Shown: piece after piece, positions 21,857 through 40,651 of the stretch
How the letters are laid out: the number at the start of each line of letters is the position of its first letter
Position numbering within the stretch: the first letter of the stretch is position 1
Assembly: GCA_932521025.1 (NCBI GenBank)
Contig: OW051468.1
Coordinates: 2,170,064-2,234,063, forward strand
DNA: 64,000 nucleotides
Reading direction: 5' to 3'
Source: Oscheius onirici
Lineage: Eukaryota; Nematoda; Chromadorea; Rhabditida; Rhabditidae
Made by a program: the position numbers and the translations under genes
The notes under the pieces: model-generated
Told to the model about the DNA's origin: nothing
Seen by the model: the letters and a program-made list of their open reading frames with translations, nothing else
Database searches by the model: none

Positions 21857-23474
21857 TGTCAAAGCCCACAACTGTCTTCTTCGCTCTTTTTTGCTCGAAT
21901 TTCTATCAAAAGGCGCGACAAGCATATGATTGTCTTCGCTCTCCTCTCCTCTTGCGCCCAATTGTGTCGAGATAATCCTCTCTTTACTCATTGCGCGCGA
22001 GCGCAATCTGCTCCTAGGCCATCTGCTGCGTTCCTACTTGTCACAAAGTGTTTGCGCCCCAACACGCGCTCTACTCGTCTCTATTAGAGAGTGGCATTTG
22101 TTTGCCCAAAATGAGGATCGTACACATATGGCACCGCGACCTTCATCATCGCTTCCTATCTAGCTGGAGAGAGAGCTCTAAAATGACTCTCTCTGTTCTT
22201 ACACATTTCGCGTTTTGAATGCTTTTCGGAGGTTTAATCTTGACTGTACTGTATCGTGTCTTTTGACTCTTACCCTCTCACTGAACTCTCTCCCAGAAGT
22301 CGACTCTGTCCAGTCGTCTGAACCCAGAGACTGTCTGGGGATATTTATGTTAACTGTATTGTGGGTAGACTGTCCTGTACCGACTCTTTTCATCATTGAG
22401 AAATCTGTGACTCTCTTCCAGAATAAAACTACAGTTGTCTGAACCAGTGTTCAGTGACACATCACCTTTTGACTCTACTGTTAGTCCTGTCTCTTGACTC
22501 TTATTCTCACTGAACTCTGTCTAGAGACTCTCGACTACTGGTCTCTAGAAGTGCTCTCAGTTTATTTTATTAAAAAAAAACTCTCACCACTGACCTGTTC
22601 TCAGATCAGATTTTGTCACTTTTCAGTATATTTCTGTACTCTTTAGTCTCCTTGACAGGAATATTTTTTGTTCCTGTTCTGTGACTCTGGTAATGTTGAT
22701 ATGTCTTCCTGTCCATCTCAATTCGCTGACCACAGTCCCCTTCCCAAACTCTAGACTCTCTCTCCAATTTCCTGACTTATGATATATTCGTGTTCGGTCT
22801 ACTTGACTCATGTACTGTTCATCACCAGACTCTGCCTCCCTGACTCATTAGTGAACCCCAACTCTCTGTTTCTCTGACTCTTGTCCATGGTATATCTAGA
22901 CTCTCTGTCCCTGAATCTTTTCCAGACTGTCCCTGCCTCCCTCTCCTGTTCAGAGAGTCATCCCGTCCCCCCACATTTTCGCTTTCTAATTGCCCGTCAA
23001 GCCGATTCGGTTTGTTTGAAAGGCGATAAAATCTGTTCGCGTGTGCGGTCTTCTTCGCCCCGACCGACGAAGAACGGTACGGCTCATTAGCATCGATCCG
23101 TCTCATAGTCCAGCCCTCCGAAAAAAAACACGTCATGGCCACTCTCAAGATATGTCTACTGGTCAATGGCAATTATCGCATGCTAATCGGGATCGCCCGC
23201 CGTAAGCCCCTCTCTCACCATAAGAGAGAGAGACGGTGTGACTACTTGACTCTCTCTACAGGGTGCCGCCCGCTCTCTGTCTCTTATCTCCCTGTCTCTT
23301 TTGCACTTTCTTCTGGGAATTTGGTGCCATGTTTTGTCTGGGTTTTGATGGGAATTTTTCGTGTTTCCGATTGTGTGAACAGCTGTTCAAACTTTAGGAG
23401 ACCTCTGGTTAAACGACTCCATTGCTTGGACTTTATGTGTGTCGAAGACTCTTTTTGAAATCTTTGCGGCTTAT

Positions 23475-23661
<187 letters not shown>

Positions 23662-26600
23662 TCTCTCCTAATCTCTCGCTCCGATCCAGTCAATCAGTCA
23701 CCCCATCATGTTTTCATTACAACCTCTGTCACCCCGATCCGAAGAAAAATAATTACAGCTCCGAGGCTGTAAGAGGTGTCCTTGCCACAACCACCTGTTC
23801 TCTCCTCTCTCTCTTTTTGCCCGCCTCATTTATAGGACGATTTTAGCCTTCCGCAAACCTTCCTTTGGCGGCAAGTAAAGAAGTTCAAATGGCGGGATAT
23901 AGGTAGCGCGTGTCCGCATTGTGCCTACATTACACATGTCCAGCCTCACTCTATTTTACGCGCTTTTTGGCGTCATCTGTCATTCTGAGATTGAATCTCT
24001 ATCCCCCTCTTCTTCACATCCACATTTAGCCCATCAGAGTCCCTCCTCTCCCATTTTCTCCCTCTGTCTTCCATTACCAGGCGTCGCTAGCCAATCAGTC
24101 ATCGGTGGCCATTGTCTTTTCGTTTCCACTCTCTCCAAAAACAGCCGAGGTTGTGCGCGCCGGAGATAATTCATTTTCTTGAACTGAGAGGGACAGAGAG
24201 ACAGAGAGATGGAAGAAAAAGGCTCTATACTCTGACTCCCAAGAGAGATAGCGCATCTCAATTACCACGTGTGACAGCGTAATTATGTCAAGTCCATTTA
24301 GCCACCACGCCAAAGGGTCGAGGCTACATCTCTTTTTCTCTTACAATTAGTAATCGAGCCACTGTTTTTCTTCGAGACTCAGTCTCTGTCTTACTGTCTC
24401 TCTATGTTTCTGTTTTTCAGTCTTTTATTCTGCCTCTCTGCTCTCTTCCAAACTGTCCCTCAAAACCATATGCCCTGTGCTTCCTTCCGGAACCAAATGC
24501 CAGTTAATTATAGGCTTCTGTCACCCTCAGCCATTTCCTCTAGAGCTGCGAGCTCATTGTGTGGTTAACGGGGCCTCCGAACGAATTGCATCAGGGGGTC
24601 CCCACAATTGGCGGCCAGGGGGATATCTAGCGAATTAGCATAATGGAGCGGCCAAACAATGGCCAAGGCGCTCTCTCTCGGAAGGCACTCGCCTCCTCGG
24701 CTGCTGCTGGCAAATCACACCGGATTACGACTAGGGAGCGAGAGGCGGGAGAGACAGAGAACATGGGCAAGGAGAGGCCATTATGATTCTCTCGGGAATG
24801 GCCCCTGGATTTGGCGCCCTTATTGAGAGCCAGAAGCAGGGCAAGAGGTTACTGGGTCGAGGGACAGGGACAGGGGCAGGGACCGAATGCTTTTACTGCT
24901 TTTCTTCCAGACTCAGTCTCTGTCTTACTGTCTCTCTGGACAGGGACAGGGACCGAATACTTTTACAATCCTTCCCATAACATTAGTCGTCCACGCTTCC
25001 TGTCCTTCTCTCTCGCCCCCTGTTATCGTGCCAATTTACAAGAGGTCAAGCCCCGGCAACCATTATACGCGTGTTCTCTCTCAACGGCAGGGGCCACTTT
25101 ATTACACGGTCATAAATGTTTTCCTTTCCCAGGACCTCATTTGCTCTCCCGCTCTCTCTTTCTCTCTGGCGCGCTAGCTCCTTCTCTTAGGCTATATACT
25201 GCCAATCGGCGAGACATGGCAATAAAACGCATTGTCCTTCTCCCTCTCTCGGTCAATTATATATCTCGAGATCGCCTAATTCTTTTAAGGCGTCTTTTTG
25301 GGAGCAAAGCGTTCAGTTTTCTGTCTCTCTGTCACTTTTTATCTAACTTACATCGATACGTGCGGCTAGTCGTCCAAAATTAATGGTCTCCGTTATAACC
25401 TTGACAAAGCGAGGTGTCTAATCGTCTCCTCCTTGTGGCATAATGGCCACGGCAAGTGGTGTGCGCGAGCGAGCGCGGCAAGGACAAAGCACCCATGTCC
25501 TTTTTGCTCCAAAACCATGGTCTCCCGCGCGCGCGCACACACACCGGGGCCGCTCACACCTCTCGGTCGCGCAACCGACCCTCTACTCGCTGTCGCGCTC
25601 GATCGACAACCGACACCACATGTGCCCACGCCCCCGACTTTCTTACAGTTCCAAAGCAAAACTTTCTCTGCCTCTTTTTAGAGGTCAAGAAACAGTTCTG
25701 AATCTCTGGTCCAGACACTCATTTTGACTCTTTCCCTCTCTATTTTTCTCGCTATGAATTGTTTCTTTTACCCTTACGGTTGCCTTGCTCTGTTCCAGTC
25801 TTGGATCCTATCTCTCACTCTGTAAATGTGGCCTGAAACAGACTCTCGACTTTTTCAGTCAATTTTTTTTATCAATCTTTCAACTCTCCCTCACTCTCAC
25901 TGCCTTTATCTATCTCAGTCTCTGCATCTTTTCCTCTCCCTCTCTCTCTCTGACTCTGTTCGTCTCTTTCCCAGTAAATGTTCCAGTCTTTGACTCTTCA
26001 CTCCTCTCTCCCAGCCTCTGTCTCTTCAAAAACTTAGGTTATTTGACTCTCTGTCACCGTCTCTCTCTCTGTTTCTGTCTCTTTTCCAAACTTTCTCTCT
26101 GACTCTCTATTTCTGCTTCTCCCAGTAAGCTTTTCTTCTTTTCATCCCTCTCATTCTGACTGTCTGTGTCTCTATGACTCTCTGTCTCTTGTCCCTATCT
26201 CTCTATCTTTAAGTTACTGTCTCTCTTTCACTCACTCTCTGTTTCCCAATCACTCTTACTGTTCCAGAATCCTCTTTCTATTCCAAAATACTCCCATCTT
26301 CGCGCCCAAACTGCTCGCCAGCTCTCCCCAGACTGGCTGGTACCGATTTCCCTGCTCCGTGGTCAATTAGATTTTTGAACTCTTTGAAAAAAAGGGCTCG
26401 CCCGTTCATCTACACACTTCTATTTGTTTTGACTCCAATGTTTTTTTTGTCTTTTCTCACCTAAAAGCCGTCGTAAAATTATGTTTTTTATCGCAGCTGT
26501 TTTTTAGAAGAAAAATCGAAAGAACACTTTTTCTCTCACATTTATCGATTTCTCAGTTTAAGAACCATTTTGTCTTCAAACATTTGGCTTTCTCATGTTT

Positions 26601-27160
26601 TTTAATCTTTTTATTAACAGAGACTAATTTTCTATTTTCAGCGGCTTTTTTCAAAGTTTCCTCAGAAATTGTTAGACCTTTTGGTCAGGACTTTTGTAAA
26701 TTTGTCAGACAAACGTTTTTCCCTTCTTATTTTTCGATAAATTTGTCAAAAAAAACATTAGAAAAAGTCTAATTTTTGTGAAAGAAACCAAAAACGAACA
26801 GCAAGCCAAAATTCGAAGTTCGCGCCTTTACAGGTTACTGTACTTTTAAATCGTGACGTTTGGCGCGAAGTTCGATGTTCGCGCCATTGCCTTCCTTTAG
26901 GCTTAATTGCGGGATTTTTAAATTTTAAACGCTGAAATTTTCCAGTGGAAATCCAGTCAAATAGTACACTCGGATCCCATTTCTCTTGCACTCTTAATCA
27001 GTCTCAAGAATATCCATTTCACACCCCTGAGACACATGTATGTCTTCTCTTGCCCCTTGTTTGCATTGTAATGACAAGACAGCCCCGTACCTCATTGCTT
27101 TCCATGGAAATTATATGAATTCTCCTCTTTAAAATACACTTAAAATGCACTGAAAATGCT

Positions 27161-27170
27161 AAAATTTCAG
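27161..27170 (+). promoter_or_regulatory. 3' splice site before Groucho start (probable trans-splice site)
   Basis: AAAATTTCAG ends at 27170, 63 nt before the start codon at 27234. No in-frame upstream exon was found, so it is either a spliced-leader acceptor or the end of a long 5' UTR intron. Confidence 0.5.
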
Positions 27171-27233
27171 GGTTCCCTGGCCTCTGTGAAGTCCCGCAGC
27201 GCCCGGTTCCCTCCTTCACAAGCAGCCGGCTCA

Positions 27234-32367
<5,134 letters not shown>

Positions 32368-34940
32368 AAAGTGTCTCTCTCTCTCTGTCCCTCTCCGGTC
32401 TCAGAATATCTATCAAAATTTACTGTCTTCTTTCTGTCTCTCTCTCATTCTCACACCCTATTGATCCCCGTGCAGTCAAAGAATCACTTTTTTTTTGCTT
32501 TTTGTATCTGCTTAAGAATGTACAATCCGTTTAAAATTGCCAGCAATTCCCCTTCTCTCACTGTCTCTCAGTTCCCTCTGTCTCTCTGTTGGTAATCTCA
32601 AAAATGTCTCTCTGTCTCGAAACACCCTCCCTATATATCAAACGCTTACGACGGTTAGACATAAGTTATTTTGATACAATTGTAAAGACATTCCCCTCCC
32701 GACCACCACCCTCATTCTTCTCGATTGACCGTTTTGCCATAAAGAATGGAAAATCTGTTTGCTTTCTAATTGAAGCGACAACACATCAGGGACGGCAAAA
32801 ATACGCGAAGGGAGATAGATTTTCAGGCTTTCTGAAGGAATTCAAAAACATCGTTTTTGTCCTATTATTATATTTTCTGCTCAATGGGAAAGCATTGACC
32901 AACCAGACTTGTGTCTAACAAAAAACTAGTGAGAGAGCTATCTTACTCTAAAGCACAATGGTCTCCGTCTGATTGTCCTGGACAGCTGGTAGTAACAGTG
33001 CAGAAACAAGCTAGGGAGACAAGGAGGCCAAAAACGGAATCAAAGAAGTGAACACATTCAAACTGAACATGACGAGCTAGTGCACGATGCAAAGAGTCAA
33101 ACGAAGATTTACGTCGATATTTAGTTCTTTTTTGCTCTCCTAAAATGGAGAGCTTTTCAAAATTTTCTTCAACCACTGCTTGCGCAGGGTCAAAACTGTC
33201 ACCAACCTCACGTTAAGATTATAAAAAAATCTAAATTATATAACAAATGCTCAGAAGTCATCTGCGAAGCGCGCCGACACCATACGGGTGCGAATTGGGC
33301 AGCCGCCCAGTTTCGGCATGTTACCACTGCATTGTATTCGATTGTCTCTTCTAGCAAGAGCAGACTATTCTGGGTAAAATAAAAAGGTTGATAAGATGCA
33401 AAAAAAATAAATGATCTTGCGGACTGTCCGAAAACTGATGAGGAGAGAGACAGAGAGAGTGGAAGAGAAACTCACTGACCTGGGAGAAAAGAAGTAGATG
33501 AAAGTGGAAGCGACTGACAGAATGACCGGCTTTTCTAGGTTTGGTAGACTACCATCAGTTCCTTTGGCATCAAGAAGACAACAGATTTTTTCCTCTTTTC
33601 TGAAAATAGTCAGACAAAAAAGAAGCCTCTCCCATAAGTAGTTCTACTTTCTTCCTAGACCATCTGATCAGTATTTTCGCGCTGGAATATTAGCTTTTCA
33701 GTCTTCCCGACTCTCTGGGTCTCCAAAAGCTATTCCAAACACCGCTGTGGACTCGTGGAGGTGCCTATGAGAGTCGAAAGGAAGACCGAGCGTGACAACT
33801 ACCCTCTTTCGAAGGCTGTCAGAATGTGGCGGATTCACCGACCACCGGATTCATCACATAGGCCGGAGATTTATTCCAAAACAAAACGGGGTTCGCTTAA
33901 AAAGGGGTGCGTGCTGGTGGCAGACTGTTACTGTCTCTTAAAAAATGTAAAACAGCTGACCTCAGAGAGTTATTGGAGACAGGAGTGCTGAGTCAACGTT
34001 CTTCGGAAACTGAAGCCCATTGAAAGCGAACGATTTGAGATCTTTAGAAGTTTCCATTTTATGTTAATTAACTAAAGTAAGTTAAAAATCTTTGTAAAGA
34101 TCTTTAAAGTTTCAAAAGTCTTTAGTTCAACTTTCTCAACAAACGGGGAATAACAAAAATGTTAGGATATTTACTCCATTCAACTATCCCGCCATCTCAT
34201 ACCGTATCCTCTGTCGGTTTAGGCGCGAATTCCCCCCTCATCCAAATTCTGGCTGATATTTCCCGAGTTGTGATTTCTCTCCGCTACAAAGCGGTTGTTT
34301 CTATTTGATAATAAACCTTTGTCGTATTCTAACGCTTCAATATTCCACAAGCACTGATCGTAACAAAAAGTTTTTCTTCATTTCTTCGTATTTGAGCCGC
34401 GGAATTTGAAAAAAAATTGAAAAAATCGACTCGACTCGACATAGCCCGCGAGCCGGCTCGACTCGACTCGTGTCGGTCCAGAACTCGACTCGAAACGGCT
34501 CGTAACTCGACGCCCAAGTATACTTTGTACCAGACCGACCTCATGTTCGCTTCTGCTTTGAAAACCCTTTGTAATCCGAAAAGTTTCGCAAACAAAAGAT
34601 AACTTTGGTTGAAATTATGGTGTTTTTCTTGAGCAGACTGCATAATTTTTTTCGTTTCTGAGTGTCTTCCTCTCCAAAACGATAGCTTAAAACACGAAAT
34701 GAATAAAAAGCTTTAATAGCTATAGGAACTAATGTAATAACCGATTACAACAATTGACAATTGGACTGGGAGAGAGTGTGACTGGGATAAGAGAGAGACC
34801 CGTACAAAGATATTTTTTTGAAACAGCGCGTGTAGGAAGAAACCCGTCTCCTGGAATAAAAATAAACCCGCTTTTGTGTGTGTTAAAACGTCTAAGGACA
34901 CAATACATACAAAGAGAGAGTGGTAAGAAGATTTAGATAT
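32368..34940. other. Intergenic region between Groucho and the acidic nuclear protein gene
   Basis: Convergent 3' flanks of a plus and a minus gene. No poly(A) signal for Groucho is obvious close to its stop. It contains GACTCGA MITE copy C and unremarkable AT-rich sequence. An open frame at 33755-33991 has no recognised similarity and is not called. Confidence 0.4.
34425..34520. mobile_element. GACTCGA-rich MITE, copy C (right end)
   Basis: ATCGACTCGACTCGACATAG and GCTCGACTCGACTCGTGTCG arrays, ending GACGCCCAAGTA-TA at 34520, the same terminus as copies A and B. The left terminal repeat is missing. Confidence 0.6.
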
Positions 34941-37900
34941 TTAGAGCTGACTAGCGATGGTTTTGCGCTTTTCCGAGGGAGAGAAGCCTTCGCGGAGCGT
35001 GTAGCGTGGATAGAGGTCGTCGTCCATGGAGAAACGGCGCAGAATCAGAGGCGGCACCTTGGGAGAGGAGGACTCTTCTTCTTCGAGGAGCGCATCGTCA
35101 GAGGGCGGCGTCTTTTCGGAGGAAGATTCGCGGGTGAAGGGACTCGAAGTGGTGGCGTCTGAAAAAAAGGACATTTTTCAGAAGTTTCGGGCCTGGTTTT
35201 GCTTGTTTTTTTGCACGTTTTTATAGAACATCCTATAAATTTTAAGAAATCAAACCGATGAGAACCCATGAAATGACCCCTTTCCTCACACGAAAAAAAT
35301 AGATTTCAAATCTCACCAGAATCGGAAGAAGAGCCCAGACTGACAGTTGCCGGCTTGTCTTCCTCTTCTTCTTCCCTCGAAGCCTCTTCCTTGACCTCAT
35401 CTTTCGTCGTCGACGTCGCGAAAACTTCAATTTTGACCTCAATCGCGGGCGTTGTCTTGTTGTTATTTTCCTCCAAAACGGCCGCCAAAAGACGCGTTTT
35501 GAGCTGAAAAAAAGGGTTTTAAGCCGGTTAAAAAGTTAAATTACCTCCTCATGGAAAGCCTGAACTTTTTCCGGAGGCACGGCCTTGTAAATTTCTCGAA
35601 GTTCTGACGCATATTCATCGGAAAAGTCGTCTTCCTCTTTCACCAGTGACGGTGGTCGAGTATCGCTCTTCGAGTCACTGAAAATAACTTTTTTTTATGC
35701 GTAAAAATAGTAAATTTAGCTAGAAAACAGAAAAAGGGGCTCACGAGTCAGTATCCATGGCATCGTAGCTGGAGTCGATGTGATAAAGCTGAGGCGGCTC
35801 GGTAGATGAACTTTTCGAAATTCTGTCCAAGACGGGCGGCGGTGAGATGCTTTTGGGAGTGGGCGAACTTCTGAAAAACCGTAATAAGTTTTGAAAATTT
35901 TAGCTGACTACTGTGGCAGGAACTATGTTTGGGAATTTTTTTAGTATCGGACCAGCCGTCTACGACGGCTGTCGCCGCCCTGGCGCCCAGCAGTACGAAG
36001 AATGTTGTTCAAGCATTAGATATCTCGTTCCCACTCCAAGTTCAAAACTAACTATCTAATCCTAAGAAAAGCTAACTTGTCCTGACTTGTTCGTGGCCAC
36101 GGGCATCACCACACACAGTCCACGACAGACACCACTGTAGAGAGATGCCAGATTAGTAGTAGAGAGATGCCAGATAGGTTTTATAGAACCTTTTCTACTG
36201 AGTTTTAAAGGTATCAGTTATATTAAGTCCTGCTTTATAGTAAACCATTCTAATTCATCTAGAAATATTTCCCCTTTTACCAGCGGTACAACAAAAGATG
36301 AACCGTTCTCTAAAAGTTAACTCTTTCGAAATGGACAGAATAAAAATCCGAAAGAGCATTGACATTAACAGCCAACCATAAACGGTTGCAGTATTGTTCT
36401 ATTCTTTACGGACAGAATATATCTGTTCCGAAAGGGTCCAAAAAATCGCTGAAAAAAAACTAACAATTTTCTCTTCCTCGCGTTCCTCTTCGTCGTCTTT
36501 GTCATTTCCTTCTCTTCCTCTTTCCTTTTCCAGTACGCTGTAACTTCCTCGGGAACTGTCCGACCAGCGCCGATAAAAATTTCTGCTGAAAGCATGAAAT
36601 CCTCTTCCGGAATGTGTCGGGGAAGACGAAGAGCTGGCACTCGTAGAGCCGCAACAGGCGTCGGACTTCTTCTTTTCCTTTTCGGTGGCAGCGTCTCGCT
36701 TATTCGCATCTCTCCGTTTTTCTGAAGTTTTTTTTGTTTGTGAAAAAACAAGAAGCTAACCATGATTGGATAAGAATCGACCGGTTTTAGCAATGGCATC
36801 TCTTCGTCATCTTCCAGCGGCTCTTGTTTGAATTCTTTGACGGGAGGAGGACATTCTTCGACGACAGGAAGACCTTCTGCGACGACGGGCACGAGGACAT
36901 TCTGGGAGACTGATGGTTGGACGAATTGAGCCCTGAAAAAGAGGGTTTTACAAGAAGGAAATGGTGGGAAAGAGGGTATTTTGAGAACGGAATAGAAGAA
37001 AAGATTGTTTTCCAAACTAAACGTGAAGCCCGAATATGACCCTTGCCCTGAGGTCTGATAACCAGTCGAAATTTTGTCGCAATGGGTGGGGCCTTTCTTT
37101 TATAGAGCTCAAGTCTGGTCAACGTCCATTTTGTCCACAGTTTTAGTTTCGTCTTTCGGGCTCGGGGAAAGTTTGGAAGCTGGATGTGCAGCAGCCAGCT
37201 ATCCCAGGAAAGGCTGGTCTGTTGCTTTACTTTTTCTCTTGATACCCTAGTGTCGGTCTAACAGTTCCAGGATATTTACTAGTTTCGATTGGAAGTGAAC
37301 TATTTGATAGGAACTGCTTGAAAAGTGTATTTTCATGAAAAGAGTACTTCCAGAAAATGGGAGGACGAAAATCCGCCCGCTTTTTGACCAGTTTCAAGAT
37401 ATCCAAAAACACAAAGAAGAAGAAAAACTCACGCTCCGAGAGCAATATCCTCCTCCGTGTGTAGATAATAGTCGTCGTCTGGATGTATAACGCAGATTGT
37501 TGTCGCGTGAGAGCCGTCCGGTGATCCGTACCTAAGATTTTCTATTTTAAGCAAAACAGCCAAAAAACCTTAAACTATTCCTCATGTAGAAGCGCTTAGT
37601 GGCTGGCGTCTCGACGGGGGCCTCTTCTCCCTCATTTACGAACAAGACTGGAAGCTCGTCATTGACGAAATCTTCTTCCGAATAGCTCGAACAGCTCGGC
37701 AAGTCCCAATGATCCTGAATTTTTCCTTTTCTTCCGAAAATTTAGATAAAAGCAACGACTTTTAACAAATGTTAACCCAAAAAACTCACATGAATTCGGC
37801 AAACAGACGGCTGCTCTTCCTTGACTTCGGCATAGGGTCCGCCGGCAAAGATGGGTAGGACGGGAGGAAGATTCTTCGGCAGGGCTGAGCGCCGTTTGGG

Positions 37901-38857
37901 CTTCTCGAGAATCGCCGTCAAGTACTCTTTGGCTAGTCTGTTTACTGTGGGACCTCTGAAAAAGGATAGATTAGTTGATTATGGGCAGGCGTGGGAGTTG
38001 AACAAAAAAAACATTTGGTTTGTAAGATGTGAACCTTGCAAGAGCTTTATCGTGCTACAATATTGTTCTCAGACGGATATGATGAAAAATCCTGTTTAAA
38101 GCAGTTCTTAGTTGTAAAATCATTAAAAGTTATGACGTTTTCAGTATTTTCAAGCAATCGGGAACTTTTAGCGTGTTTCAGGCGCATTATAGCTACGTTG
38201 AGAAATTTATAGGGGTTAAACTGCTCCTGAGGTCGAAAACCTTCAGAACTCGTGTTTTGAAGCACCAGGAACTTTTTTAAACTCTTCGAAGCGTTGAAGC
38301 GGACTTTCAGTACACAACATCCCGAAAAGAAGGGTAAATTTGTTCTCAGCTGCATCTGACGTTCGGATAGCACGAAAATTCGTGCTTTTACGAAAAAAAA
38401 AATACTGTACTAAAAAATTCGTGAATATCTTTTACCTAGCCTCAGAACGAGATAATTTCATTGTCAGTCAATTTTACAGCATCAATATGAACAATTCTCT
38501 ACCGTGAGACGACTCAAGATTTGATAAGTTTCATGTTTCGGTCATTTTTAGACGGATAACTTGCTTTTCTTCCTGTAAAACTTTGGCATAGGTTTCTCAA
38601 CAAAAATGAAAAGAAAAACCTACGCCGTTTTGCTGAAACTCTCGTAGACATGTGGATCCGGCGGTGGGGGCCTTCTCTTCACGTTTCTGTGTCTAAAAAG
38701 TCTTGGTTATCAAAATAAATAAGGAGAAAACTCACGCAGCGATGCTTTTAATGTAGCGCGTCACATCTCGACGAATCACCCTCAGTAGTCGGTCTATTTC
38801 CGAATATTCTTCCCCTTCTTGAAATGAATCTTCTATTTCGTAGACTAGTTGTTTCAT
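34941..38857 (-). CDS. Unrecognised acidic, probably nuclear protein
   Basis: Multi-exon gene; I do not recognise the family. The start ATG at 38857 follows a TTTTCAG acceptor by 2 nt. The first exon gives a charged helix (YEIEDSFQEGEEYSEIDRLL). Then a basic/Pro exon (HRNVKRRPPPPDPHVYESF), GPTVNRLAKEYLTAILEKPK, and acidic segments (EEDFVNDELPVL, HPDDDYYLHTEEDI). Next come VKEFKQEPLEDDEEMPLL, a strong nuclear signal PPKRKRRSPTP followed by VPALRLPRHIPEEDFMLSAE, then KSDTRPPSLVKEEDDFSDEY, and a Ser/Glu-rich C-terminus ending REGFSPSEKRKTIASQL. Two VKEE/FKQEPLE phrases look like sumoylation sites. Most introns are 40-60 nt; one intron (about 35880-36465) carries a SINE-related repeat. A chromatin or transcription role is plausible but not shown. 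Confidence 0.7.
35945..36180 (-). repeat. SINE-related dispersed repeat (minus orientation)
   Basis: ACCAGCCGTCT-ACGACGGCTGTC with CGCCGCCCTGG is the reverse complement of a stretch at 63055-63095. AGTCCACGACAGACACCA matches the leader of the Glu-type SINEs, and GAGAGATGCCAGATTAG matches the body of SINE-2. A composite or decayed SINE inside an intron. Confidence 0.6.
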
Positions 38858-39047
38858 TGCTGAAAATTGAAGAGATTGAGGGGTGAAAATGCGAGGAAAG
38901 AAAGAGAGAAAAACAAGGGAAACTGGAGGAAGTGAAATGCTAGTAAACTTTGGAATTTAGATTCTCCAAAAGCAAGTGCATTACCCGAGAAAATTGAGAT
39001 TGTGAAGGCACGGAAGACAAACAAGTTCCTGAAAGCGAATTTCCAAG

Positions 39048-39133
39048 TTTTTTTTGTTTTGTGAAGGCTTCGTTTAGAGAAAAATGCATTTGCGCTATTT
39101 TCTCTAAACGAAGCCTTCACAAAACAAAAAAAA
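39048..39133. mobile_element. Perfect 36-bp-stem hairpin MITE
   Basis: Left arm 39048-39083 (GTTTTGTGAAGGCTTCG, TTTAGAGAAAA) and right arm 39098-39133 are exact complements over 36 bases around a 14-nt loop. A half copy is at 42257-42296. It lies just upstream of the acidic nuclear protein gene. Confidence 0.8.
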
Positions 39134-40651
39134 ACATGCTGAAAGATTGAAAGAACGAAGAAAGAATGAGCAAAAAAGGAAGAGAAGGCTTCGGAAAATT
39201 GTCGAAATGTTTTTAGATTCCACAACTTTTTCAGGCAACCATTTCACGACAAACAAGTACACAAAAAATCGCTGATTCTGATGATCTGATGCCTGAAAGG
39301 AATGGCTTAAAGATAGAATTGGATGTAACAGCGACGGAAACGCATGGAATTGGCCCCATTTCGTGGTTTTTCTTTCAGAAACATCCACATTTTCTTGCTT
39401 ATCGTGCTATGCATCTTTCTAGAAATGTTTCAAGCTCTGGAAAAAGACAAAACTGGCGATTTCAGCAGCCGTCTTCGAATATTGACGAAATCGGAAAGAC
39501 AGTGGCTCATTTCTTCGTTCTCGTATCCAAAACTGGTGATGTTTCTTGCTAAACATGATATACTCCTTTCTGGAAACATTTTGAACTGAAGATTGAAGAA
39601 AAAGAGCAGAAACTCTCAATTTCCGGGCCAATCTTCGAAGAGAGTTCCCCTCAAAACTGGTCTCCAGGACGGCTTGTCACGCAACCAGATTCCTCGAAAC
39701 TAGACGGATTCTTCTCCTTTTTGTCGTGAAAGAAAGAAAAGGAAAATAAAGAGCAAAATTACCTCAGACTATACGACGAAGTAGAACACCCGACGAAAAT
39801 AGGCCTCTCAGTCTCTCCCATAGACCACAACCGCTCGTTAATCGATAGCTCCTGCTAGGCGTAGAGAAATAGCGGTTCGGCCTTACACTTTCTTCTTTTC
39901 GGTTAAATCTCAGGATGTTTTACAGGTTAGCGGTTTTAAAGATCTTTGCTTTCTTCTCTTACTTTTCAGGGCATACATTTCGGGTAAAAAGGTGCGAAAA
40001 CTTTTTCTTTTTTTAAGAATATGCCTAGTTTACGTTCAAAGGAGATTCTGGAAGGAAACTGAAGCAGAAAAACCAAGTTTTAAAAGGATTAAAGTCAAAT
40101 GAATAGGACAAAGACCAGAGACGATCAGGAACTAGGTTTTGAGCAAGATATAACAAGAATAGTGAAGAAAAACGTCGCGAAGTAGACATTTTTCAAGGAA
40201 AGCAGCTTTTCGGAAGTGGAAAGAAGCTGGACGAGAATAAGGAAGTAAGACGTAGATAAGAGGAGAAAAAGACTAGGGAAGAAGGAAAACGAGGCAGCAG
40301 CGAGCACGAAAAGAAGCTGAAGAAAAATTTGGCAGCAAACTTTCTGCGATTTTTTTTTGCTTATTTTCACAAGTTATCGAGCAATAAGAAGAGGAAGGAA
40401 ATGTGAAAGTAAAAAAGAGGTAAACTGAGGAAAAGGAGCGAACAAAATAATAAATTTTCAAACTGCTCTTTCTACCGTAACCCAGTACCTTTATCCGCAC
40501 ATTTTCGAAACCTCTCTCTCTCGTTTTTTCCCATCAACTTCTTCAACAAAACACATTAAAACACCGGTTTTTCCGTTTTTTTTTACTCAAAGAGGATTCT
40601 AGACTTCATTCTGAACAAAAATGATAACAATTTAACGAAAAAAAAAACCTA
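39134..40651. other. Intergenic region without a recognised gene
   Basis: Several open frames on both strands, none with recognisable protein similarity. May hold the promoter of the gene starting at 38857. Nothing else was seen. Confidence 0.35.

Noticed and set aside
23135-23202. ATG exon with a good GTAAGC donor (MATLKICLLVNGNYRM) as a first Groucho exon
   Set aside because: It ends in phase 1 while the Groucho exon at 27171 needs phase 0 to keep its conserved frame, and the peptide matches nothing in the family.
33755-33991. 78-codon plus-strand frame between Groucho and the acidic nuclear protein gene
   Set aside because: No recognisable similarity, no convincing splice sites, no repeat or neighbour support.
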